Positions 25,501 through 36,400 of a DNA stretch of 64,000 nucleotides are shown piece by piece. The position numbers and the translations under genes were made by a program. Source of the stretch: Plazaster borealis. Lineage: Eukaryota > Echinodermata > Asteroidea > Forcipulatida > Labidiasteridae. The stretch spans positions 3,379,127 to 3,443,126 of the forward strand of contig CM037464.1 of NCBI GenBank assembly GCA_021014325.1. The letters run 5' to 3'. The notes beneath the pieces are model-generated. The model made no database searches, was not told the origin of the DNA, and saw only the letters and a program-made list of their open reading frames with translations. Each line of letters begins with the position of its first letter. Within the stretch, counting starts at the first letter, position 1.

Positions 25501-27558
25501 ACTTTGCCATCGGGGTGAACCACGGCCATTACGGCATCCATGTCACCTTCCAAACTGGCTTCAAGAAATCTCTTAAAAACGGGCACAATCTTTTCTGTGA
25601 AATCAAAAAAATTACCATGTTTGTTAAAGACTCTGGACACCTTTGGTAATTGTCAAAGACCAGTCTTCTCACTTGGTGTATCTCAACATATGCACAAAAT
25701 AACAAACCTGTGAAAATTTGAACTCAATTGGTCATCGAAGTTGCGAGAAAATAATGGAAGAAAAAAAACACCCTTGCACACGAAGTTGTGTGCTTTCAGA
25801 TGCTTGATTTTAAGACCTCACGCGCGTGAGGTCTCGAAATTAAATATTTTACTGAGAAATTACTTTTTCTCAAAAAAGACGTTACTTCAGAGGGAGCCGT
25901 TTCTCACAATGTTTTATACTATCAACAGCTCTCAATTGATCGTTACCAAGTAAGTTTTTATGCTAACAATTATTTTGAGTAATTACCAATAGTGTCCAGT
26001 GCCTTTAACATTGTTCATCACATATACTAAAACAAAAATGTAATTGCTAAATTGATAGTTTAATAAAATAGGTAAGTAGATGCAACCATTAAAAAGTAAT
26101 CTCAATTTCAGATTTTTTTTTATTTTGGTCGATTTATTGTCTTTTAATAAATAACAAATATATTTTTAATTAGAACCCTCCGGGGACAGTTTAAATCAGA
26201 ATCCAACGGCGGCAGGACGTCTACTGTAGCTGCAGTAAGTGATTATTTTGTTTGTTTAAATTAATACAAAAATAAGCGAAGTTGACTTGTATTAGGCTTG
26301 CAACTGTTTGACAACGCTTATGTCCTTTGTACCAATGTTCAGGTCTAAGTTGGCAGACTATAACGATGATTTTTGGCGATATGGCTATTACATGAAAAAT
26401 CGTTTGTTGGCTAAAACAAATGGGAGTAGCATTAATTTCTTTTGTCTAAGTTGATCCTTTGAACTGAAGTGAAATGCAATGGAATATTAGGACTTTGGAA
26501 GGATAGCGCCAAAATCCGCCTAAAAAGACGCCCAAGGCGCTTTAAAGATATATAAAAGATGTAAATCAAGAATCCAACAAACATACCGATCAATATAAAA
26601 CAACTGAATACAGAAACAGTAGTTTTGGTGAGACAGGAGGTGTTTTTCAATTGTTAATAGTAGTATTAATAACTATAACAGACTATGGCAGACTATAAAC
26701 CTAACGATCATTTTTGGCGATATGGCTATTACATGTAAAAAATCGTTTGTTGGCTAAAACAAATGGGAGTGGCATTAATTTCTTTTGGTCTAAGTTGATC
26801 CTTTGAACTGAAGTGGAATGCAATGGAATATTAGGACTTTGGAAGGATAGCGCCAAAATCCGCCTAAAAAGACGCCCAAGGCGCTTTAAAGATATATAAA
26901 AGATGTAAATCAAGAATCAAACAAACATACCGATCAATATAAAACAACTGAATACAGAAACAGGAATTTCATGAACCCCTTAAAAACACGAAACTACTAA
27001 AAACTTAGAGGAGTCTTAAGAAGTAGTACATAAGAAGAACCGTTAACCAAACAGGTGACACTTCATGGATGCAGACAAAAAAAGAATTAATAAAAAAAAA
27101 GGAGTAATTATAAATCAAAGGAATGGGCAAAAGTTAAACGCACTAAGGACCTGGCTATTTCAAAGTACTTAATCAATACCAGAAAAACAACGACTGAACA
27201 AATTAAAATTACAAAAGGTAAGAAAGGTATTGTATTTCACAATGACTGAAAATAAAATTAATGATTCACTGTGAGAAAGATCCAGTCATGTATCCAATAC
27301 AAATGTGTCGATGTTTTGGGAAAAAAATCGAGATTGCCTGCAGAGATTTCCACTTAAAAATTACACCATAATAATTATACGTGGTCTTATTTTATGCAAA
27401 CGAGTCTACAACTAAAGCAAACCATATAGACAGAACTCATATTCACCTCGAAGATCACTTGATCGTTCCCTCTGATGTTCAGCTGCGTCTGCTACTCTTG
27501 ATTCATACAACACACCTACCAACAGAAGCAGGCGCACGAGGTTGACGAGAAACATCAT
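22597..27558 (-). CDS. Secreted NTF2-like (SnoaL/DUF4440-type) protein, copy A
   Basis: Four exons on the minus strand: 27558-27447, 25594-25463, 23763-23607 and 22687-22597 (stop TAA). Lengths are 112, 132, 157 and 91 nt with matching phases, giving 163 residues. Residues 1-26 form a signal peptide: two Met, then a hydrophobic LVRLLLLVGVLYES core ending near VADAAEH. The mature part has the DUF4440/SnoaL pattern: an acidic helix (EASLEGDMDAVMAVV), HPDGKVLVDGFPP, then strands (DAEYVYIHLHF) and a final FRKTVDGYKFYLTMF strand. The fold forms an open cone used by some enzymes and ligand-binding proteins; no activity can be read from sequence. It is the most diverged copy of the array and the one nearest ARFRP1. 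The second codon is also ATG, so either may start translation. Confidence 0.85.
23994..24200. mobile_element. TIR element (TGTCACACGAGGCAA ends)
   Basis: Left tgtcacacgaggcaattt, right aagttgcctcgtgtgac(a). Relatives of its right half lie at 36598, 48388 and 60250, close to exon 2 of B, C and E. Confidence 0.75.
24393..24769. mobile_element. TTAAAGGCATCGTACACG-type MITE
   Basis: ttaaaggcatcgtacacgtt to gatacctttaa, in the copy A region (intron 2). Confidence 0.85.
24880..25005 (+). repeat. Dispersed repeat (GCGAGCGCGAAGTGCGAGG)
   Basis: gcgagcgcgaagtgcgagg followed by ggggtccgggcccacttaag. I recall this as a widespread repeat of marine invertebrates; its type is unknown to me. Confidence 0.45.
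25161..25300. mobile_element. TIR element (GAGATTTTTTTCCTACGAAC ends)
   Basis: Left end gagatttttttcctacgaac and its inverse on the right. The core is shared with the insertion at 15820-15966. Confidence 0.75.
25624..26008. mobile_element. TTAAAG...CCTTTAA MITE, copy A intron 1
   Basis: Same family as 20648-21033, with caatagtgtccagtgcctttaa-type right end. Starts about 30 bp from copy A exon 2. Confidence 0.85.
26350..26965 (+). repeat. Direct repeat of about 275 bp, two copies 344 bp apart
   Basis: ggcgatatggctattacatg through gatcaatataaaacaactga occurs at about 26373-26610 and 26717-26950, in intron 1 of copy A. Confidence 0.9.
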
Positions 27559-27665
27559 GTTGTTCTTGTAACTTGTTCTGGTTATGTTGCAGACGACGAT
27601 TGTTTCTGATTTACTCTAAAGGTTTGTGACGATGTTATGGACGCGACTGCACTCAAATTATAACG

Positions 27666-27672
27666 TTATATA
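27666..27672 (-). promoter_or_regulatory. TATA box, NTF2-like copy A
   Basis: On the minus strand TATATAA lies about 110 bp before the start codon, at the place matching the TATAAAA boxes of the other copies. Confidence 0.5.
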
Positions 27673-28341
27673 GGGCTGTATTGAACAGTTACAAACAGTC
27701 GCCACCAGAGGTTTGACAGTGATGTGTTGTTAGTGGCCAATCACATTTTATAAGAAAGATCTTCTCTTACTTGGCAATACATCATGTGCATGTGACATCA
27801 CAGGTTTTACGAAAGTGATATGCACGGAATCCTGCAGGCGCAATTTTTACACAGCCCATATGGAAGATCACGTATAAAGTCTGACATTTTAATGAGATTG
27901 CATCGTCCAATTTTTAGCAACTTTTGATTTGAAGAAAGGGGGCGCATCTCAAAACTTGTTCTGCTGTTATTTTTATAACGCTTAAATGTATGTTGGAATT
28001 AGGCCTATAATATGACAAAACATGTACAATTTCCCGTATTACCTGTGTAGTATCTTGCCTACCAAAAAGGCCCTGGAATGTACAAAGCCCCTCTTTTTGT
28101 CAACAAGAGTTGCATGTCTTTAGAAAGTAGGCTAACAGTAGTTTAAATTGATGGGCTATTAATTTTGTTACTCATTATCATTAATCTGTTCATTAGGGTG
28201 TAATGGACTAAGTGCTCTAGCGAACTAAGCTAAAAATCCCCAATAAACTGTTTATAATTGTATAGAATCTAAACTATTTTTAATCTTTTGAGCTGCGCAC
28301 AATATTGAAACTATTTTACATCACTTGAGGTAGGAACAACC

Positions 28342-28715
28342 TTTAAAGATATCGTACACGTTTGGTAATGACTCAAAACAAATATTAGCAAAAAAAACAT
28401 ACTTGGCAACAAGCAACGGAGAGCTGTTGATAGTATAAAACATTGTAGGAAACGACCCCCTCTGAAGTAACGTAGTTTTTGAGAAAGAGGTAATTTCTCA
28501 CTAAAATAATAAAAACTTCTTGCAAGAAGTTCTTATTCCTATCTGAAAGCACACAAATGTACAACAAGGGTGTTTTTTCTTTCATCATTTTCTTGCAACT
28601 TCGATGACCAATTGAGCCCAAATTTTCACAGGCTTGTTACTTGATGCATATGTTGGGATACACCAAGTGAGAACACTGGTCTTTGACAATTTCCAAACGT
28701 GTTCAGTGCCTTTAA
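28342..28715. mobile_element. CGTACACGTTTGG-type MITE
   Basis: tttaaagatatcgtacacgt to gtgttcagtgcctttaa, with an inner hairpin acttcttgcaagaagt. Confidence 0.85.
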
Positions 28716-29513
28716 TGACAGAAAAGAAGAAAAAAGAAGAAAAAGAAACTAGTTAACCTATTGAACCCCTTGCACAACGCGCAGCGCACTTACACGTGCC
28801 TATCTTGTCCCCCATTGTGGAGTCAAAATGTACATAAAGGAATTGACTCCCAAAATTGCAGAATTAATGGTAGACGCGCATTTTGTGAAGGTGCGTTCCG
28901 TCAAAAATTTGACTCCACAAAATGGCCGACCGTGTTTGTTCACGATGTAAAAGAAAAACCACGCAATTTCGAGACATATTTGTGTGGATCATTGTATTCT
29001 ACTTTTAAAACATCTTTCTAACCATATGCATTTTATAACGGTTACAAATGCTTTCAATAGACCAACTCGCCCGATCCAAGGCAACGTGTCCCTTTAATTT
29101 CCGCTTCGCATACAAACTGGAGCAAGCTGCTACACTTTAGATAGTACGGTACCAAAACCGTGAGAAACAAGGACGTCAGTGGTGTCCCGGCGACTCCATG
29201 CAACGTCACGCAAGATCCATGCGACACAAATACAAGTACGTGCGTATCAAAGCACTTACATTATCCCGATGTAAAATAATTACCTAACTTCAGTTTGTTA
29301 GGGCAGTCGACACGGTTTGCGTAACACTGTCGGTGTAAATTTGCAGTTTAACACGCTTCGTGCTGGATGTTGGAGGTCGAGCACTATTTCTTATTTTTCT
29401 CATAAGTTTCCAGGTTGTATTATTATTAAATTTATTAAATTCCACCAATATGGTTTTGGGGTTGAAAAAAAAAATGATGTGACAGAAATAACAATCACAA
29501 ATTTACACCTGCG

Positions 29514-29890
29514 TTAAAGGTATCGCACACGTTTGGTAAGACTCAAAACAAATATTAGCATAAAAACTTACTTCTTTTGGTAACAAGCAACGGAGAGCTG
29601 TTGATAGTATAAAACATTGTAGGAAACGACTCCCTCTGAAGTAACGCAGCTTTTGAGAAAGAGGTATTTTCTCACTTAAATAATAAAAACTTCTTGCAAG
29701 AAGTTTTTATTCCTATTTGAAAGCACACAAGTGGACAACAAGGGTGTTTTTTCTTTCATCATTTTCGTGCAACTTCGATGACCAATTGAGCCCAAATTTT
29801 CACAGGCTTGTTATTTTATGCATAATGTTGGGATGCACCAAGTGAGAACTCTGGTCTTTGACAATTTCCAAACGTGTTCAGTGCCTTTAA
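29514..29890. mobile_element. CGTACACGTTTGG-type MITE
   Basis: ttaaaggtatcgcacacgtt to gtgttcagtgcctttaa; the same inner hairpin. Confidence 0.85.
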
Positions 29891-29955
29891 TCTCCCATGC
29901 CAAGAGGTGCCCTGAAGCTGAATGGTGACCTTATCGTCGCGAGACTTACACGGTC

Positions 29956-30217
29956 TATACACCAATCCTTCGCCGATCTTGAACTCTTGGTGGCAGCAGA
30001 AACGCCTCCATTACTGCGGTGGTACCTGGGTGGTACTGTGCTGCCTATCGATGAGCTTAAGGGCTGGGCTACACTAGTTAATTTATAAATGGTTATATGT
30101 AAATAATGGTTGTTTATAAATAATAGTTACATAAGTGGCAAGGTCGTACCACCGCAGTACCACCGCAGTTTGTCTGCTGCCACCAAGAGTTCAAGATCGG
30201 TGAAGGATTGGTGTATA
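29956..30217. mobile_element. TIR element (TATACACCAATCCTTC ends)
   Basis: Left tatacaccaatccttcgccg, right cggtgaaggattggtgtata. Arms of about 45 bp containing cttggtggcagcag. Confidence 0.85.
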
Positions 30218-30242
30218 AAACAGTGTGAAGGGCCGTTCTGCA

Positions 30243-30372
30243 TTGCATGATAATGACCTTGGTCGATGGTTGGCCACTGTTAATGGACCTTGCCTTCAGC
30301 TGGGTCCATTAACGGCGGCCAGCCACCAACCCGGTCATTCACCACGCAGTGAACCGGGTCAATACATTGTTA
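30243..30372. mobile_element. Long hairpin (GGTCCATTAACGG...)
   Basis: ctgttaatggacc and ggtccattaacggc lie around a short loop, with longer arms reaching aatgaccttggtcg and cccggtcatt. Confidence 0.7.
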
Positions 30373-30974
30373 TCATGTACCTTTAACGAAAGAACGGTAA
30401 AAATCGTCAGAATTTGTGATTTTTCTTTCGCCAATATTTTTTAGGGTTGTTCTATTCATATTCGAGAGACATTCTTATTAGGCTGTTCAATTTTCGCATG
30501 GGGCCTAATCTCGACACACAATATGTAACTATTTATGCATATTTTAAAGAATCAGACCATGGGCTTAGGAAATTAACAGCACCATAAATAGAATTATAAC
30601 ACACCTCTTGCTAGTTCTGTATTCTGGTTGGCTAAAATACGGTCACGTGGGCTACAGTAGTGCGTGAGATGCGGCCACCGTGAACTAGATGCACGTCAAG
30701 GTCAAGACATCGCGCGCGCATTTGCGGGAAATAGTTCCCGAACCGGGTAATACATACAATTTTGACTGGTTACAGCGCCCTCTCCTGAAGTGAACAGTGA
30801 ACAGCAACTAAAAAAATGAATCTTAGGGAAACTAAAAGCGTTCCTTTAATATTGTTGAATTGCTTATGTTAGTTGCGCATGAGTTAATTGTTGAACTAAA
30901 ACAGTTAAGTTATAAAACCATAAACATTTTCTTTTCTTATTTCATATTTTAGACTGAGGTGTGTCATAAAACGA

Positions 30975-31171
30975 TGGACTGGCAAATTCGGTCATTAGTG
31001 CACGTCTACCCCCCCCCCCCCGGGCCTGTGAGTGACCAGAAGTGGGACCTATTCCCCTCGGCCTTCGACCTCAGGAAATGTGTCCCTCTTTTGGTCGCTC
31101 ACAGTTCCTCGGGGGGGGGGGTGGGGAGGCAGGGGATAGACGTGCACTATAGTGACCTCATTGCCAGTCCA
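30975..31171. mobile_element. TIR element (TGGACTGGCAA ends, C/G runs inside)
   Basis: tggactggcaaattcggtca and the inverse with gacctcattgccagtcca. Inner gtgcacgtctacccc and its inverse include long C and G runs. Confidence 0.75.
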
Positions 31172-32577
31172 CTATGTGTATAATAATACTGTTCGGTTGG
31201 TGTTCGGCTTTATGCTTTGCATTATGTTGGTTTTATGCGCGTACCAGCTGCCATTAATTGATACAATGTCTGCTTGTTAACACAAACGCGTGGTGTGCAC
31301 AATCTCTCCCTGCAATTGCCCCAAAAACTCAAAAACAAGTCGCACAAAAAACCCAGTTGATTTGGTACTAGTTCCTAGCATAAACACGCACAGTGCTTAG
31401 AACTTTTATAGAGCAATATGCTTGTTAAGGGGCTATTTATTCGCTATAAGTTCACAGAGCTGGTCTGTATTTAACACATGTTAATACACCCCACATGACC
31501 AGTCTTTGACCAATCAGAGTGCACAAACTCTCCGAGGTAATTATTAAGATCGTGTAATAGTTTTCCTGGGGCGATCACAATCCATTTCAAATGGACTAAA
31601 TCATCATAAAGACCCCTTAGACCCAAATAAAACAAAATTCCAAGCCATCGAGCCATTTTGGAGCCATTTGGAAGACATGATTATTTCAGCCGGGAGTGGC
31701 TATTGGCCCTTTGCTAAGAGATTTGCTGTACAGTTCCTATGATAATTCATAGAGGGGTGGTCATTGGTGGAATTTTTAAGTCAAAGAATCAACCCAGGGT
31801 AATTGAAATTTCTGCAAAGGCCATTTGGCTATTTATAGGCCTATTATGTCTCAACAGGGAACTTGGAATTTTGAGATTTTTGACTGAATCTTTGGCTGAG
31901 TACACAACATACAAACAAACTGTTGACAATAAAAACATTCTTGTGGCATCATTGAGTGTTTTAATGTTTATGCTGACGTCATACTTTACGGCCCAAAACA
32001 AGGATATTGGCGGTAAAAATCAAATAAAAGGCGAAGCCAAGATTTACAGGTTTACAAGATTTAAAGGTTGGTGTTTTTTGTAATAAATACTTGCAAGGAA
32101 ACCGATACATCACTTATCAGTCTAAATCAATTTCAATTTAGCCAACGCTTTGTTTACCTAAATGTACAACCTCTTGCTAGACCACAAGAGGGCGCTTATT
32201 GAAGTTAGACTTTGATTGGCGGGGACAAGTCCGTGAAACAGAACTATAAAGTTTTAGTTGGATTCGTTCAGGCACTTTTTGTTTTTAAATGATGTAACTA
32301 TGTTGGGATCTTCTAATTGAAGAATAAAACCAAACCGAGAGGAGAATAAGTCACTTCGGTGTTTTACAGAGAATCAACTGTGTTCAATTTTGCCCTTGCA
32401 ATAATGGAACAGGGTGAAAATAGTGTGAAGCAAATTCATTGAAGAAACTTTATGACGCAGATCATTCCAGCTTTTAAAAACTTTAACCGTCCTATTTGTA
32501 ATCATTTGAAACTATTCATATGCATGGATTGTGTATGGTTGCACAACTGTGCCATGCCTTCACCACAAGCTATCATA

Positions 32578-33055
32578 CGGAGCTCTGGGAGTGCCATCCA
32601 ACTTGTTGAGATTCTGAGATAATTTATAGCAGGATGATGACACCATAAAGGTAAGATGACAATGATGAGATAATCTTGAAAGTAGATTGTCGTCTTCCAG
32701 ATATATTTTATCTCGGGTGACGACATCCTGAAAGTAGGATGTTGCTTTCCCAAGATGATTTATCTTTTGTTCTCGACCTTTTCAGGAATTTTGTCATCCC
32801 ATGATGAACGATCTCGACAAGTCGACATCCTACTTTCAGGATGTTGTTATCCCGAGATAATTTATCTCGGAAAGTCGTCATCTTACATTCATGATGTTGA
32901 CGATAAAATATATCAGGAAGAAAGCATCTTATTAAGCGGTGTCGTCATCCCGAGAAAAACCATCTCAGGATGTCGTATTCTTACGTTTATGATGTTATTA
33001 TCATGCAGTAAAATATCTGAGGATCTCGAGATGTTGGATGGCTCTAAGAGTTCCG
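32578..33055. mobile_element. TIR element of nested TCGTCATCC/GAGATAA palindromes, copy 1
   Basis: Termini cggagctctgggagtgccat and inverse ttggatggctctaagagttccg-like end. The inside is built of short stem-loops (tcccgagataatttatctcg). It splits an ARFRP1-derived segment. Confidence 0.8.
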
Positions 33056-33230
33056 TTCATATTGCAGATAGCATAATATATTATTTGAGTTGGAATGTTT
33101 TGTTTGTTGCCAATCAAAGGGTTTTTGTGTTTGTTTGAACAAGATGTGTTTGGCCAAAGGTAACAAGTCTGGTACCGTGGCTTCATAACATGCCACAACA
33201 ATTTGAATTGTCAAGGATCAATTCTTCATT
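33056..33230 (+). pseudogene. ARFRP1 3' fragment beside NTF2-like copy B
   Basis: The stretch from gttttgtttgttgccaatc through ttgtttgaacaagatgtg matches the end of ARFRP1 intron 5 and the start of exon 6 (18820-18875). It then jumps to sequence like the region beyond the ARFRP1 stop (19390-19430), including aacaagtc and catgccac.acaatttgaa. It has no open frame. It lies about 250 bp beyond the stop codon of copy B. Confidence 0.7.
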
Positions 33231-33476
33231 GAAGAAGTTAAATAACAATTTTAAAACTGTCAGATGGTTCGATATTTGATGTCATGTCAACTAAAAGTCA
33301 CTGTAGTCAAATGATTTCATATTAAATTGTACCCCACAAATCCACATTTTCTCAAAGAATACAACAATTATATGTAACTTCTCATTAAAATTCCTAATTC
33401 CACATAATCATTGAGGATAAAATCCGGAACCGGTGACCTTGTTGGAACTTAGGTATTATATGTTGGAGTTAACCAT

Positions 33477-36400
33477 CAAAAAGGAAACCTTGTAGCCGTC
33501 GTCAGTATTACGCCAGACCATCAGACACCTGTATAGAGTATAAAAACAAAACCAATCAAAATATGTTTCATCCAATAAGATCTAAAAGCAGACCTGTTAA
33601 AGGTGTTTTGGCCCCACCCACCCACTGAACAACCTCACGCCACTTTCTATCTAATGTGAACGGCAGATTTAAGCCCCGTTTGGGTAAAAGTCTTTACTTG
33701 ATCCGTCCGATCAGAGTTTGGTTAAGATAATTTTGTAATGATGTCGAAGAGATAATGAAGGCTAAAGTCAACGAAGAGTGTGTTTAAAGGCCCTGCACAC
33801 TATTGGTAAGATCGAAAAACACAAATGTTCACAAATTCACACATGACTTACATGATTTAAAGTAAGTAATGGTTTAATGGGTTCCTTACAATATTTAAAG
33901 TAAGTAATGGTTTAATGGGTTCCTTACAATATTTCTGCCTAAAATGCTATCGTTTCTGAGAAATGAGTAAAACAATAGTTTTTATCACGCGCGATATTTT
34001 GAAACCCCCCCCGAAGGTCTCTTTTCGCTATTTTCTCGTGATCTCGATGACCAATTGAGCTCAAACTTTCACAGGTTTGTTTGTTCATGCATATGTTGAA
34101 TCGCACAAAATGTGGACACTGATTTTGAGCTGTTACCAAAAGTGTACAAAACCTTTAAGAACGACCTGGTAAGTTTTTGTGACGTTTTCTATGACGTTAG
34201 TTCAAAAGTTATTTGTTCAATTCAACAATTTTAACTATGACGTTAGTTCAAAAGTTATTTGTTCAATTCAACTTTGTTAACTAATGCTTTATAACCAGCC
34301 CACCAGAGTGTATAAGGAAGTGTAAACTTACTTCACGTCACCAAACAGGTCGTGCTCCTGATGGTACCATTTCTCTCTAAATAAGACGTAAACGTAGTCA
34401 GCTCCTTCCTCGTTTGGTCCTATCTCGATGTACTCTGTATCCATGCTCTTGAATTTAGCGCTCACCTCTGCCTCAATTTTACGAATAGCTATACCGGAAT
34501 GACAACATATAATAATAATAATAATAGTGCAGTTCTTATATAGCGCTTTATACTCCCGATGGGTGTCTCAAAGCGCTCAGTATTTTTCCTATACAAGGTA
34601 TAAGTGGAGTTACGTGTTGAAGTATGAGACCTATTCCTTTACAAAGCACCATGTAATGGTTTACAAGATGCTGTGGCGCAATATGCAGCCAATCAGCCAG
34701 ATAGTGATACAAAATAATGATGACAATAGTTATAAATGTAATAACATTCTAACGATAGTAATGAAAAACAATGAGACTAATTACCAACAAATTCTTTTTT
34801 TTTTGCGTCGATAAAGAGCTAAAACAAAAACACGTTGAACGTTTTAGATTATCTACTGCTGACCGAAAAAGCAGATGTCCGCTTTTATGCCACTTAATTG
34901 TGTGACAAAACGCCCAATCTGCTTTGCAGGTAGCAGAAATGTAGAAGAAGAACAAATCATCTAAAACGACCAACCTGCTTTTCTGCTTCTTGGAAACCAA
35001 AAGAGGAAAATGTCAAATTATCGACTGTAAGTGTATAGGTGAATAACTGAAATCTGGTTGTTTTGAAACTAAAAAGCAAAACAGTAGAAAAACGGCTGAT
35101 ACGAAAATGTTCAATCTACGTCTAACAAAATGCAGAAAATATAAAAAAATGCACCAGAAAACAACGTTCAAACTGGTACTTTTTTCATTTAATAAGAAAG
35201 CTGACAAAACAGATTTTCAACTGTACACTCTGTGGACACTCTAAAAACTCCGGTCAGAATTGATCCGGATTCCGGGTCCCAGTGGGCCTGAACCTTTTAT
35301 GGGTCAGGCTGACCAGAAAGTGGTTAAAACCATAACTGGAATTTTAACTCGGATTCTGCGTCAGTTTGACCCATATTAAGTGGGTCATTTTGACACTTAT
35401 TCCGGGTCATACTGACCCAGAAACTTTCGACCTCTATAACCAGCCCCCCAAAATAGACATCTTATTATTCGCTTTGTGTTGTGAAAAGTAATAACAGATC
35501 GAATTTGAAGGGGCTGTGTCATCATGATCAAAGCAGGCCTGTGGCTGTACATGGAATTAGGAACTCTAACCTAGTTACTGCACGCGCGCCCTTTGCGCGC
35601 CGTAACTGGGTAAGAGTTCATATTATTTCCATGTCAAATTTAAAAACTTCCGCAAGCGTCGAATTTCTGTGCTAGCTGTGTAAAGCGAAGAATGCCTAGT
35701 CACGTGGAGTGCGCACGCGCACAAGCAACAATTCCCTGCCAACACTGCAAAACAATGGGTGTTAACAGTTACACCATGGGTGTTAAAATGACACTAATTT
35801 CTGCCAAAACAACTACATTGGTGTTTTTGTAACACCCTAAGGTGTTACACAACATATGATGTTAATTTTGATTCTCTCTTCGGTATCTATAATGTGACAA
35901 CACCCATACGCATGACGAAAGCGCGAAGTAATTCCCTGCTTCCGTGAGGGCCGATTATTTTTACGGTGAACATGAAATTAGTCCTATGCTTTGATCATAA
36001 CGACACACAGCCCTTAATTGTTATATTTACAAGCTTCAAGAAGTCATTACCTTCCTTTCCATGAGCTAGAGGGATTCCTTCAACTGAAAGATAACCGTCT
36101 GGAAGCCACATATCCATCACTGTATCAATGTCATGGCTAGCGAAAGCTTCACATCTCTTGTCCGTCAGTGCTTTTATTTTGTCTGAGGAACAGCAACAAG
36201 AAAACATTATAAAGTATCTTAAAGGTATCGTACACGTTTGGTAATGACTCAAAACAAATATTAGCATAAAAACGTACTTGGTAACAAGCAACGGAGAGCT
36301 GTTGATAGTATAAAACATTGTAGGAAATGACTCCCTCTGAAGTAACGTAGTTTTTGAGAAAGAGGTAATTTCTCACTAAAATAATAAACACTTCTTGCAA

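Larger units (their letters stand above)
27800..32550. repeat. Upstream region of copy A unit (diverged)
   Basis: Patches match the upstream regions of B and D: 27900-28330 to 39220-40195, 29240-29345 to 42010-42100, and 31600-32250 to 42330-43560. Copy A's unit is therefore homologous but older, and is now filled with different MITEs. Confidence 0.7.

Noticed and set aside
28761..29021. Plus-strand 86-codon frame
   Set aside because: The underlying DNA resembles dispersed repeats at 5470 and 15535; no protein features.
32755..33138. 127-codon plus-strand frame
   Set aside because: Lies within the palindrome-rich element and the ARFRP1 relic; the repeated ILLSG motif reflects the repeats.
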